Source: CAZODA01 sp964578485 (lineage in GTDB: Bacteria > Bacteroidota > Bacteroidia > Bacteroidales > Marinilabiliaceae). From it: a stretch of DNA of 64,000 bases. Under the pieces are notes generated by a model. It did not search any database. It had not been told where the DNA came from and saw only the letters and a list, made by a program, of their open reading frames with translations. Both the position numbers and the translations under genes were made by a program. Shown one piece after another: positions 55,059-63,458 of the stretch. Where the stretch lies: NCBI GenBank assembly GCA_964578485.1, contig CAZODA010000003.1, positions 86,493 through 150,492 on the forward strand, in the 5' to 3' direction. Positions within the stretch are counted from its first letter, which is position 1; each line of letters begins with the position of its first letter.

Positions 55059-56078
55059 TCATGGTCTATATCTTGCTTCGGCAAAAATCTCATGTCCATC
55101 ATTCATTTGCATAAGTTCTTCAAGAGTTATGTCAGGATTTCTTTTTATGAAGGATTGTATTATCCTATATCCCAAAAAAATTCCTGTACGTCCGGGTGAA
55201 TCACTTCCAAAAAAAGAAGTAAAGGGGCTTGCCTCTATATATCGTTGAACTATCATTCTATCCGTTGAGAACAGGTGTTTTTGTTCTACTATTGTCTCCC
55301 ACATATTTTTTTCGTAATCTTGGACCCATTTAATTTCATCCTTTGAATAATCAAAAAGTAAGCTATCAGGTATTGAAGGTATTGTTTGTTTCACAAACCA
55401 TAATATTTTCCCTTGATAAATCATTTGATTAACAAGGTCATCTATGGAATCGTTATACTGAAACTGGCTCATTGCCAATGCCTTCATTATATCGGGCACT
55501 AATTTTTCCGTAGCCTTTTGTTTTCTCAGGTAAACCGGCACCGCCAACCATTCATAGAAGATACAATCGGCGCCAAGATATTGTTCAAGGCTGACAGAAA
55601 TCCATGATGAATCAACAACCATATTTTGATTAAATCCGGAAATATGCATGTAAACATCAGGGATTTCCTCTTCAGGAAAATAATATCGAAAATACTTGAA
55701 GGCCTTCTTTAAATCATTGTAAAATGTATCATAATTGCTCAAAACTTTTCTTATTGTATCCAGAACTTCTTGATTTGGCTCATAGGCGAGAAAGAATTGC
55801 ATATTTTTCACAAAATCTTCATCAGTCGGGTTTCCTGCTCCAATAACTCCCATGCTATATGCATCAAAATAAGAGCCATAAGCAGTTTTAAAGCTATCAA
55901 GTTTAAGAGCAAAACTATCGGGATTTACTGTATGCAAATCCTCATAAAATGGAATCAACTCAAAATCAACTTCAATTTTATCAATTTTGGGTGATTTAGA
56001 CTTACAGGCATTAAAAAAAGCAAAGGCAATCATTAGCAGGCTCACTACTATAAATAAAGGGAATTTATAAACTTTCAT
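55059..56078 (-). CDS. GldB-like lipoprotein
   Basis: The 339-aa product starts MKVYKFPLFIVVSLLM and has a lipobox ending NAC (Cys near 25). The body matches GldB, a lipoprotein needed for gliding in Flavobacterium: VDFELIPFYEDLH, a central DVYMHISGFNQNMVVD and the C-terminal FFGSDSPGRTGIFLGYRIIQSF, which also resembles metal-dependent gzincin-like proteins. GldB homologues occur in non-gliding Bacteroidota too, so motility is not implied. The start at 56078 is preferred to an ATG seven codons upstream because it begins the signal peptide. Confidence 0.85.
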   Translation of the reverse strand: MKVYKFPLFIVVSLLMIAFAFFNACKSKSPKIDKIEVDFELIPFYEDLHTVNPDSFALKLDSFKTAYGSYFDAYSMGVIGAGNPTDEDFVKNMQFFLAYEPNQEVLDTIRKVLSNYDTFYNDLKKAFKYFRYYFPEEEIPDVYMHISGFNQNMVVDSSWISVSLEQYLGADCIFYEWLAVPVYLRKQKATEKLVPDIMKALAMSQFQYNDSIDDLVNQMIYQGKILWFVKQTIPSIPDSLLFDYSKDEIKWVQDYEKNMWETIVEQKHLFSTDRMIVQRYIEASPFTSFFGSDSPGRTGIFLGYRIIQSFIKRNPDITLEELMQMNDGHEIFAEARYRP

Positions 56079-56323
56079 ATTTTTATTAATTACATGCAAA
56101 TGCTAAAGCTATTACAGAAAAGTCAATTTATCAAAATCATAGTTCAACCATAATGAATCCAAAGCAATAATATAGATTGTGAATAAGTAAAGCAACAAAA
56201 AACTTTAATAAATGCAAGTCTTATTTTATCAGTATTTTTAATATCTTTCAAGCTCTATTTCATTATGTTTGTATCACAGAGCGTTTTAATTGTTTTAATC
56301 TCCTAATTCTCAAAAAGATTCAA

Positions 56324-56941
56324 ATGAAAAAATATATTTTTCTTTTTTTGACATTCATTATTTCGTCTAATTTAACAGCACAGTATAAAAATGACTTTCG
56401 TTTTTCTCTTGTATTAAATCCACAACTATCATGGATTAAGTCGGATCATGAATTTGTTAGCAACAAAAGTTCTAAGTTTGGTTATAATTTTGGCTTGGTT
56501 ATGGACAGGTTTTTTGGCCACAACTATGCTTTTTCTACCGGTCTTACAATTAATACCACAGGTGGCAAACTTGGATATAAGGATGAAATAGGGATAAGAG
56601 AAACTATTGATTATCGTTTGAAATATTTAGAAATTCCTCTTGGTTTGAAACTTCGTTCTGAAGACATACGAAGAACAAATATTTACGGCAGGTTTGGGCT
56701 TTCACCTCAGGTTAATATACAGGCAAGAGATAAAAACGGCAACAGTATTTCAAGTAAGGTCAAATTATTAGAATTGAGTTACCATTTGGGTGGTGGAATT
56801 GAATACTCCTTGGGTGGCAAAAATGCTTTAATTTTTGGTTTGCTCTTCAATAATGGTTTTACAGACATAAGCAAACACAAAGGTATTAGGGATAAAGCGA
56901 TATTAAATCGTTTAACTTTTGAGTTTGGTTTTATTTTTTAA
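56324..56941 (+). CDS. Outer-membrane beta-barrel protein
   Basis: The 205-aa product has a signal peptide (MKKYIFLFLTFIISSNLTAQ) and alternating amphipathic strands (about eight), ending in an aromatic residue (FEFGFIF), as in small PorT/OmpW-like barrels of Bacteroidota. YLEIPLGLKLRS is a typical barrel strand motif of this family. It lies between the divergent gldB-like gene and nadE, whose start is 11 bp after its stop. Function unknown. Confidence 0.82.
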   Translation: MKKYIFLFLTFIISSNLTAQYKNDFRFSLVLNPQLSWIKSDHEFVSNKSSKFGYNFGLVMDRFFGHNYAFSTGLTINTTGGKLGYKDEIGIRETIDYRLKYLEIPLGLKLRSEDIRRTNIYGRFGLSPQVNIQARDKNGNSISSKVKLLELSYHLGGGIEYSLGGKNALIFGLLFNNGFTDISKHKGIRDKAILNRLTFEFGFIF

Positions 56942-56951
56942 AGATTTTTTC

Positions 56952-58610
56952 ATGTCGGTTTCTTTTAAACTTGCATTAGCTCAGTTAAACTACAAAGTAG
57001 GAGATTTTGACAATAACCGCTTAAAAATTATCAGTGAAATAAAAAACGCCATTCGTCAAGATGCAGATCTTATTATTTTTTCAGAATTGGCTGTTTGTGG
57101 TTATCCACCTCTTGATTTATTGAAAAACAAAGAGTTTATAAATAAGGCTGTTGATACTATTCATGATATTGCCAAACACTGTAAAGGTATAGCTGCGGTT
57201 GTAGGTTGTCCATCCATAGTGCCCGAATCGGGGGCTAAGCAATTATATAATTCTGCTTGGTTTTTACACAATGGAAAAGCAGAACCCTTAGCCCACAAAA
57301 CTCTTCTTTCGAGGTCCGGAGAATTTGATGAAGCCCGATATTTCAGCTCTAACAACAACTTTGAAACAATAAGTTTCAAGGGTTTCAAAATTGCTCTGAT
57401 AATAGGTCATGATATTTATGACAAATATAGTGATGAAGTAGCTTCCGGTACCGATCTGTCTTATAATTTCTCTCCATTGGAGAAATTATCTTCCATGGAT
57501 CCTGATTTTATTGTTCACATTGCAGCCTTTCCGTTTTCACACCATCAGCATATATCACGCAAACAGATATTAAGTAATCATGCCTTATTATATAAACTTC
57601 CCATTTATTCTGTAAATCAAGTCGGGGCAAATACAAGTTTAATTTTTGACGGTGGTTCTATGGTTATTTCTTCTGAAGGGGAAATTTTAAAAAATCCGAT
57701 ATATTTTAATGAAGGGACATTTATCAGCACTTTTGGATCAAATATTCAGGAAGAAATAAGTGAGCCTGAATCCATTGAGCTTATATATACTGCTTTAATT
57801 ACCGGCATAAAAGATTATTTTTCAAAAGCAGGCTTAAGCAAGGCCGTACTGGGTCTGTCGGGAGGTATTGATTCGGCTCTAACAGCTGTTTTAGCAAGTA
57901 GGGCTTTGGGCAGCGAAAATGTGCATGGAATTTTAATGCCTTCACAATATTCGAGTGATCATAGTATTACCGATGCCATAGATTTAGCCAATAATTTGGG
58001 TATAAGCTATGAACTTATACATATTGAACAAATCTACAATCAGTATGAAGCTGTATTGCAAAATCTATTTAAAGGTTTGCCTTCCGATACAACGGAAGAG
58101 AATCTTCAGGTAAGAATCAGGGGAGCTATATTGATGGCCTATTCAAATAAATTTGGTAATGTGTTGCTTAATACTTCAAATAAAAGCGAGTCAGCTGTTG
58201 GTTACGGAACTTTATACGGTGATATGAATGGCGGGCTAAGTGTATTGGGAGATTTGTATAAAACGCAAGTAATAGAAATGTCGCATTACATAAATCGTAA
58301 AGAAATTATTATACCTGTTAATTCTATTATGAAGCCACCTTCTGCGGAGTTAAAACCAGATCAAAAAGATACAGACTCCCTGCCTGATTATCCGATTTTA
58401 GATGAGATATTATTTCTTTATATTGAAAAAAACTATTCATATCGCGAGATTATCGCCAAAGGCCATTCCCCGGAAACAGTATTGAAAGTTTTTAAATTGG
58501 TTAATCAATCAGAATATAAAAGATTTCAAGCTCCTCCAGTACTTAGTGTATCCGGAAAACCCTTTGGTTTTGGCAGACGTATGCCACTTGTAGCAAATTA
58601 TCATACTTAA
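56952..58610 (+). CDS. nadE: NAD+ synthetase with N-terminal nitrilase domain lacking the catalytic cysteine
   Basis: NadE amidates deamido-NAD+ to NAD+. The 552-aa two-domain protein has a C-terminal synthetase with the PP-loop SGGIDS (303-308) and the downstream STSKSE-like LLNTSNKSESAVGYGT motif. The N-terminal domain should supply ammonia from glutamine. It keeps Glu45 (SELAVCGYPP) and Lys116, but the nucleophile position in the ICED motif reads IIGHDIY, with Gly152 in place of Cys. The enzyme is therefore predicted to depend on free ammonia or on a partner. The start at 56952 fits the domain start; an ATG 11 codons upstream overlaps the preceding gene. Confidence 0.92.
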   Translation: MSVSFKLALAQLNYKVGDFDNNRLKIISEIKNAIRQDADLIIFSELAVCGYPPLDLLKNKEFINKAVDTIHDIAKHCKGIAAVVGCPSIVPESGAKQLYNSAWFLHNGKAEPLAHKTLLSRSGEFDEARYFSSNNNFETISFKGFKIALIIGHDIYDKYSDEVASGTDLSYNFSPLEKLSSMDPDFIVHIAAFPFSHHQHISRKQILSNHALLYKLPIYSVNQVGANTSLIFDGGSMVISSEGEILKNPIYFNEGTFISTFGSNIQEEISEPESIELIYTALITGIKDYFSKAGLSKAVLGLSGGIDSALTAVLASRALGSENVHGILMPSQYSSDHSITDAIDLANNLGISYELIHIEQIYNQYEAVLQNLFKGLPSDTTEENLQVRIRGAILMAYSNKFGNVLLNTSNKSESAVGYGTLYGDMNGGLSVLGDLYKTQVIEMSHYINRKEIIIPVNSIMKPPSAELKPDQKDTDSLPDYPILDEILFLYIEKNYSYREIIAKGHSPETVLKVFKLVNQSEYKRFQAPPVLSVSGKPFGFGRRMPLVANYHT

Positions 58611-58623
58611 ACATTATTAAATC

Positions 58624-58657
58624 TTTGCCTGCAATAATATTTTTTTTTATAATTTTG
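58624..58657 (+). promoter_or_regulatory. Probable promoter of the Crp-family regulator gene
   Basis: TTTG (58624-58627), 22 bases, then TAATTTTG (58650-58657), 43 bp before the ATG. The spacing is slightly longer than the Bacteroidota optimum. Confidence 0.4.
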
Positions 58658-58700
58658 TGTTTTTAAGCAGTGTTTTTAAACACATAAAATATAAAATCGC

Positions 58701-59384
58701 ATGGCACAGCCCTCTATAAAAGATATTCCATTAATCTATGATACTTTAAGCCCTGATCAAAAAGTCTTTATCGAAAACAATCATACGACTTTACGATTCC
58801 GTAAAGGGCAAATCATTTATCAGGAAGGGGAAAAGCCCACCGGTTTGCTTTGTCTTGGATCTGGCAAGGTAAAAGTATTTAAAGAAGGTTTAAGTGGTCG
58901 TGATCAAATAGTACGGCTTGCAAAAGCACCTAATCTGATAGGTTATAGGGCATTATTTGCTGAAGAGGGTCATATTGCTTCGGCTGTTGTAATTGAAGCT
59001 TGCACAATCTTTTTCATTGAAAAGAAGGATATTGAATATCTAATGTCGGTAAACAACGGATTATGTAGAAACATTATTAAATCATTTGCTGTTGAGTTAG
59101 GTTTTTCAAGATTTCGTACTGTTACTCTCACTCAAAAACATATCAGGGGACGTTTGGCAGAAAGTTTAATATTACTCCGGGACATCTATGGTTATGAGGC
59201 GGATAATTGCACTCTCAACATTTATCTATCACGTGAAGATCTGGCAAATTTTTCCAATATGACAACTTCTAATGCAATTCGGACACTAACTGCCTTTGTA
59301 AAAGAAAAACTAATATTAGTAGATGGCCGAATTATAAAAATTATTGACGAAAAAAAGCTTGAACGTGTGTCACGTCTCGGATAA
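58701..59384 (+). CDS. Crp/Fnr-family transcriptional regulator
   Basis: The 227-aa protein has an N-terminal cyclic-nucleotide-binding-type jelly roll (about 15-130, with IIYQEGEKPTGLLCLGSGKVKVF) and a C-terminal winged helix (about 150-220, LSREDLANFSNMTTSNAIRTLTAF). It lacks the N-terminal cysteines of FNR, so it is not an obvious iron-sulfur oxygen sensor. The recognition helix does not carry the usual Glu-Arg pair, so its DNA site may differ from the E. coli Crp/Fnr consensus. It is convergent with murF-alr, with only 3 bp between stops. Confidence 0.92.
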   Translation: MAQPSIKDIPLIYDTLSPDQKVFIENNHTTLRFRKGQIIYQEGEKPTGLLCLGSGKVKVFKEGLSGRDQIVRLAKAPNLIGYRALFAEEGHIASAVVIEACTIFFIEKKDIEYLMSVNNGLCRNIIKSFAVELGFSRFRTVTLTQKHIRGRLAESLILLRDIYGYEADNCTLNIYLSREDLANFSNMTTSNAIRTLTAFVKEKLILVDGRIIKIIDEKKLERVSRLG

Positions 59385-59387
59385 AAA

Positions 59388-61856
59388 TTATTCGCGAAAA
59401 TAAACACGTTTCACTCTTCTTCCTATGCTTGTAAGGACTTCATAAGCTATAGTATTCAATATTTTTGCCATTTCGCTAATGGAATAATCATCGCCAAAAA
59501 CAATTACTTCGTCACCTTCTTTCACATCCAATCCTGTAACATCTACCATACACATATCCATACAAACATTTCCAACAACAGGTTTCAATTCACCTTTAAT
59601 CATAAGCTGCCCTTTACCATTCCCAAGGTTTCGGTTAAATCCATCGGCATAACCTATTGGAAGCACAGCGATTAAACCGTCATTTTTCATTTTACCCGCT
59701 CTATTGTATCCAATAGTTTCTCCTGCTTTAGCCGGTTTAATCTGTGAAATATATGTTTTTAATGTTACTACATTTTGAAGCTTTGAGCGGTTGACAGCAC
59801 TAATACCGAATAGTCCAATTCCGAGGCGCACCATTTCAAACTGATATTGTGGGAATCTTTCTACACCTGCAGAATTTAAAATATGACGCCATACTTTTAT
59901 ATTTAATTTTTGTTCAAGTTCTTGAGTAAAATCAAGAAACAGTTGAGTTTGTTTTTTTGTAAATTCGTCATGATTGGGATCATCACTTCCAACAAGGTGT
60001 GTAAAAACAGATTTCACCTTTATTGCTTTATTATATTTTAAGATATCAAGTACTTCAGGTAATTCATGTGCTAAAAACCCAAGTCTGAACATACCTGTAT
60101 CAACCTTGATATGTATATTTGCCTTTTCTTCTCCGGATTCAGCAAGTGCCCTAATAAAACCCTTCAATATTCTTATGCTGTAAATTTCGGGCTCTAAGTT
60201 ATATTTAAGCATTTGCCCAAAACTTTTTACTTCAGGATTCATAACCATAATAGGCATGGTAATTCCTGCCTGTCGTAATTCTATTCCTTCATCCGCATAT
60301 GCAACACCGAGATAGTCAACATTATGGTGCTGCAACATAGCAGCTAATTCGTAGGCTCCACTACCATATCCAAATGCTTTAACCATTGCCAACACATGAG
60401 TTGAAGGCTTTAATTTTTTCCTAAAAAAGTTCAAATTATCAAGAAGTGCATTCAAATTAATTTCAAACAGAGTGCTATGCTGTTTAAGCTCAAGCTGTTC
60501 ACTCACTTTTTCAAACTCAAACTTTCTTGCTCCTTTTATTAGTATGGCTTCATTTTTAAATGAAAAGCTATGCAATGAATCCATTAGTTTTTGTGTGTCA
60601 GAAAAAAAACAATCTCCGGCACGAAAATATGAAGCATATTTCATAATTTCTTCTCCCACCCCTATCAATCGATCGATTTGTCTTGCTTTTAAGAGGTCAG
60701 ACACACGTGGGTATAAAACGGAAGCCTCCATTCCGGTTTGTTGCAGATCAGATAATATGAGTGTTTTTTTATATTTTTTTTTAAGCCCTTGTTGTTGAAG
60801 AAACTCCAGAGCAACTTCAAGTGAGGTAAAATCAGAATTATAGCTATCGTTAATAATAAGAGAGCCATTTATTCCTTCTTTCTGCTCCATACGCATAGCT
60901 ACGGGTTGTAGTGCTGCAATACCTTGGGTGATATTTTCAATTTTCAAGTCTTTAAACAACATAAGGAGTATTATCGGCAGGCTGTTTTCAATGCTGATAT
61001 TATCAGTAAATGGCAGGGTTAGCTTAAAAGTATCATCTTTCCATTTCAACAGCAGTTTACTATTGTTGTTTTTTTCAATCGTCATTAATCTTAATGATGC
61101 CTTTGAATCCTTACCCCAAGTTAGAAGATTTTTGTTTGCAAATTTTTTATTTATTTCAGCATGTATCAAAGAATTATCTCTGCAATAAAATATTGTATCA
61201 CAAGTTTCAAATAAAGACAATTTTTCTTCGAGTTTTTGAGTGATATCTTTAAAATTCTCTTGATGAGCACTGCCAATATTTGTAATTAAACCAATATCAG
61301 GTGCTAAAATTTCAGCAAGTTTAGCCATTTCACCAGGCTTACTTATACCAGCTTCAAATATTCCAAATGTTGTTTCCTTATTAATTTGCCAAACAGAAAC
61401 AGGCACACCTATCTGACTGTTATAGCTTCGTGGGGAACGAGTAATTTTCTCAAAAGGCCCCATTAATTGTCCAAGCCATTCTTTAACAATTGTTTTTCCG
61501 TTGCTTCCTGTAATTGCGAGAAGTGTACCTTTATATTTTTTTCGATGGTATATTGCTATTTTTTGAAGGGCAGTAAGGGGATCTTTCACTACTATAAAGC
61601 TTGCATTTTGAATATTTTCAGGAATCTTATATTCCTCATTTATTAAAAAAGCTCTAACACCACGTTTATACAACTCAACTATATATTTGTGACCATCATT
61701 TAGTTGTCCTTTAAGGGCTACAAACAACACTCCTTCACCTTGAAAAGTAAGGCGACTATCGAATGCAGGCTTAGTAACAAAGTTAGATTTTTTTCCTATT
61801 AATTTTCCATCGGTAATTTGAGCTATCTTAGAAACTGAATATTTTGTAAATTGCAT
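59388..61856 (-). CDS. Bifunctional MurF/alanine racemase fusion
   Basis: One 822-aa chain joins two peptidoglycan enzymes. Residues 1-455 form UDP-MurNAc-tripeptide:D-Ala-D-Ala ligase, with the ATP loop TGSNGKT (116-122). Residues about 460-822 form a PLP-dependent alanine racemase, with the PLP lysine at 493 (MVKAFGYGSG) and the second catalytic base in IGYNRAGK. MurF-Alr fusions are a known feature of Bacteroidota; they couple D-alanine production to its use. A perfect palindrome with -7 boxes on both strands lies 79-94 bp upstream. Confidence 0.95.
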   Translation of the reverse strand: MQFTKYSVSKIAQITDGKLIGKKSNFVTKPAFDSRLTFQGEGVLFVALKGQLNDGHKYIVELYKRGVRAFLINEEYKIPENIQNASFIVVKDPLTALQKIAIYHRKKYKGTLLAITGSNGKTIVKEWLGQLMGPFEKITRSPRSYNSQIGVPVSVWQINKETTFGIFEAGISKPGEMAKLAEILAPDIGLITNIGSAHQENFKDITQKLEEKLSLFETCDTIFYCRDNSLIHAEINKKFANKNLLTWGKDSKASLRLMTIEKNNNSKLLLKWKDDTFKLTLPFTDNISIENSLPIILLMLFKDLKIENITQGIAALQPVAMRMEQKEGINGSLIINDSYNSDFTSLEVALEFLQQQGLKKKYKKTLILSDLQQTGMEASVLYPRVSDLLKARQIDRLIGVGEEIMKYASYFRAGDCFFSDTQKLMDSLHSFSFKNEAILIKGARKFEFEKVSEQLELKQHSTLFEINLNALLDNLNFFRKKLKPSTHVLAMVKAFGYGSGAYELAAMLQHHNVDYLGVAYADEGIELRQAGITMPIMVMNPEVKSFGQMLKYNLEPEIYSIRILKGFIRALAESGEEKANIHIKVDTGMFRLGFLAHELPEVLDILKYNKAIKVKSVFTHLVGSDDPNHDEFTKKQTQLFLDFTQELEQKLNIKVWRHILNSAGVERFPQYQFEMVRLGIGLFGISAVNRSKLQNVVTLKTYISQIKPAKAGETIGYNRAGKMKNDGLIAVLPIGYADGFNRNLGNGKGQLMIKGELKPVVGNVCMDMCMVDVTGLDVKEGDEVIVFGDDYSISEMAKILNTIAYEVLTSIGRRVKRVYFRE

Positions 61857-61934
61857 AAGATGAATTTTGCTATGATGTTAAGATCTCCTAACTTAAAAAA
61901 AAGTTTTTTACTGTATGCACTAAAATTCAATTAT

Positions 61935-61950
61935 TACCTTTGCAAAGGTA
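61935..61950. promoter_or_regulatory. Perfect palindrome with back-to-back -7 boxes
   Basis: TACCTTTGCAAAGGTA reads as TAnnTTTG on both strands, in the gap between divergent murF-alr (start 61856) and the gene at 61979. It could be a shared divergent promoter core or an operator. Confidence 0.5.
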
Positions 61951-61978
61951 AAACAAAAATTATTTACAACATTTACTT

Positions 61979-62731
61979 ATGGAAAAGGAAGCTTTGCTAA
62001 AAATAATAATTCAGGATATTAAAGAGTTGGAAATGTTAATAGAGACTTTTTCCGGCAACAAAGAAATTCCTGCAGCTTTTCTAAAGCTTGCAAAGAGTAA
62101 GGCACAGGGGATATTAGATGAAATAGATCTTCTTGACAGTTTCAACTCTTCGGAAGTGACTGATACAAAGGAACAGCTTTCTACAAGTTCAGTCGATAAG
62201 GATGAAGCCGGTATAAAAGAGGAAGCTCCCATTAAGGCCACATCCTTACATAAAGAGCAAACAGCAGCTTATGAAAAACAAACTTCCGAGAGAAAACTTG
62301 ACGAAAAGGAAAAGGCACATAAGAAATCCACTGAAAAGCAAGAAGTTAAAAGCGTCGATAAAACTGAAGAAATAAAAACAAATATTCCAAAAGAAAATAT
62401 TCCTACTTCAAGCAAGGTATTGGGAGAATCATTCTCAAAGGAAAAGCAGTCGTATAATGAATTGCTGGCACGCGAACACACAGAAAACAATCTTGTAAGC
62501 AATCAACCGATAAAAGATTTGAAAAAAGCTATTGGCATTAACGATCGTTTCTTTTATCAACGCGAGCTATTTAACGGAAACAGCGAGTTGTTTACACAAA
62601 CTTTAGAACAACTTAATGATATGTCATCATTTGAAGCTGCTGAATCTTTTTTACAATCGAATTTTAGCTGGGATAAAAACAATCAAGCAGCTATTGATTT
62701 CACGCAATTAGTAAAACGAAGATTTATGTAA
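61979..62731 (+). CDS. Conserved hypothetical protein with charged linker
   Basis: The 250-aa cytoplasmic protein has three parts: an N-terminal helical region (1-60), a highly charged, low-complexity segment rich in Lys, Glu and Thr (60-165), and a conserved C-terminal domain (about 178-250, LKKAIGINDRFFYQRELFNG and FLQSNFSWDKNNQAAIDFTQLVKRRF). The C-terminal part recurs in Bacteroidota proteins of unknown function. Its stop overlaps the rsmI start by one base, so the two genes are coupled. Confidence 0.72.
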   Translation: MEKEALLKIIIQDIKELEMLIETFSGNKEIPAAFLKLAKSKAQGILDEIDLLDSFNSSEVTDTKEQLSTSSVDKDEAGIKEEAPIKATSLHKEQTAAYEKQTSERKLDEKEKAHKKSTEKQEVKSVDKTEEIKTNIPKENIPTSSKVLGESFSKEKQSYNELLAREHTENNLVSNQPIKDLKKAIGINDRFFYQRELFNGNSELFTQTLEQLNDMSSFEAAESFLQSNFSWDKNNQAAIDFTQLVKRRFM

Positions 62732-63423
62732 TGGACTATCATAACACAGGACATCTGATATTAGTACCCACTCCGATAGGTAATCTGGAGGATATAAGTC
62801 TGCGTGCCCTCAGAATTTTAAAAGAGGTCGATTTTATTCTTGCCGAAGACACCCGTAAAACCTCTCATCTGCTTAAAACTTATGAGATTCAAACCAAGAT
62901 GATATCTTATCACAAATTTAATGAGCATACAATAACAGAGAAAATTATTAATTTACTGAAAGTTGGTAAAACTCTTGCTTTAGTCTCCGATGCCGGAACT
63001 CCCGGAATTTCTGATCCCGGTTATTTAATTGTTAAGCATTGCATTGAAAGCGATATAAGGGTGGAATGTTTACCCGGAGCAACAGCACTCATTCCGGCAA
63101 TTGCTGTAGCAGGTTTGCCCAATCATCGTTTTTGTTTTGAAGGTTTTTTACCTGTAAAAAAAGGTAGGCAAAGCCGCTTTACTGAATTACAAAATGAAAC
63201 ACGCACCATGATTTTTTATGAATCTCCTCATCGTTTATTAAAAACGCTTGGGCAATGTTCAGATTATTTTGGTTCTGATCGCAAGGCTGTCGTTTGTCGT
63301 GAGATATCCAAGCTCCATGAAGAGATTTTCAGAGGAACTATAAGCGAACTCCTTCATCATTATTCTGTTAACACCTTAAAAGGAGAAATAGTTTTAGTTG
63401 TTGAAGGGAAAAAAGAATTATAA
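62731..63423 (+). CDS. rsmI: 16S rRNA (cytidine-1402-2'-O)-methyltransferase
   Basis: RsmI methylates the ribose of C1402 in 16S rRNA with S-adenosylmethionine. The 230-aa product has the tetrapyrrole-methylase fold with LVPTPIGNLEDISLRAL at the start, AEDTRKTSHLLKTY, SDAGTPGISDPGYL and EGFLPVKKGRQ. It is slightly short compared with E. coli RsmI (286 aa), lacking the C-terminal extension, as usual in this phylum. Its ATG overlaps the preceding stop (TAATG). Confidence 0.94.
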   Translation: MDYHNTGHLILVPTPIGNLEDISLRALRILKEVDFILAEDTRKTSHLLKTYEIQTKMISYHKFNEHTITEKIINLLKVGKTLALVSDAGTPGISDPGYLIVKHCIESDIRVECLPGATALIPAIAVAGLPNHRFCFEGFLPVKKGRQSRFTELQNETRTMIFYESPHRLLKTLGQCSDYFGSDRKAVVCREISKLHEEIFRGTISELLHHYSVNTLKGEIVLVVEGKKEL

Positions 63424-63458
63424 CTTTATATCTATATTATTTTAAAAAAACAGGAGCC

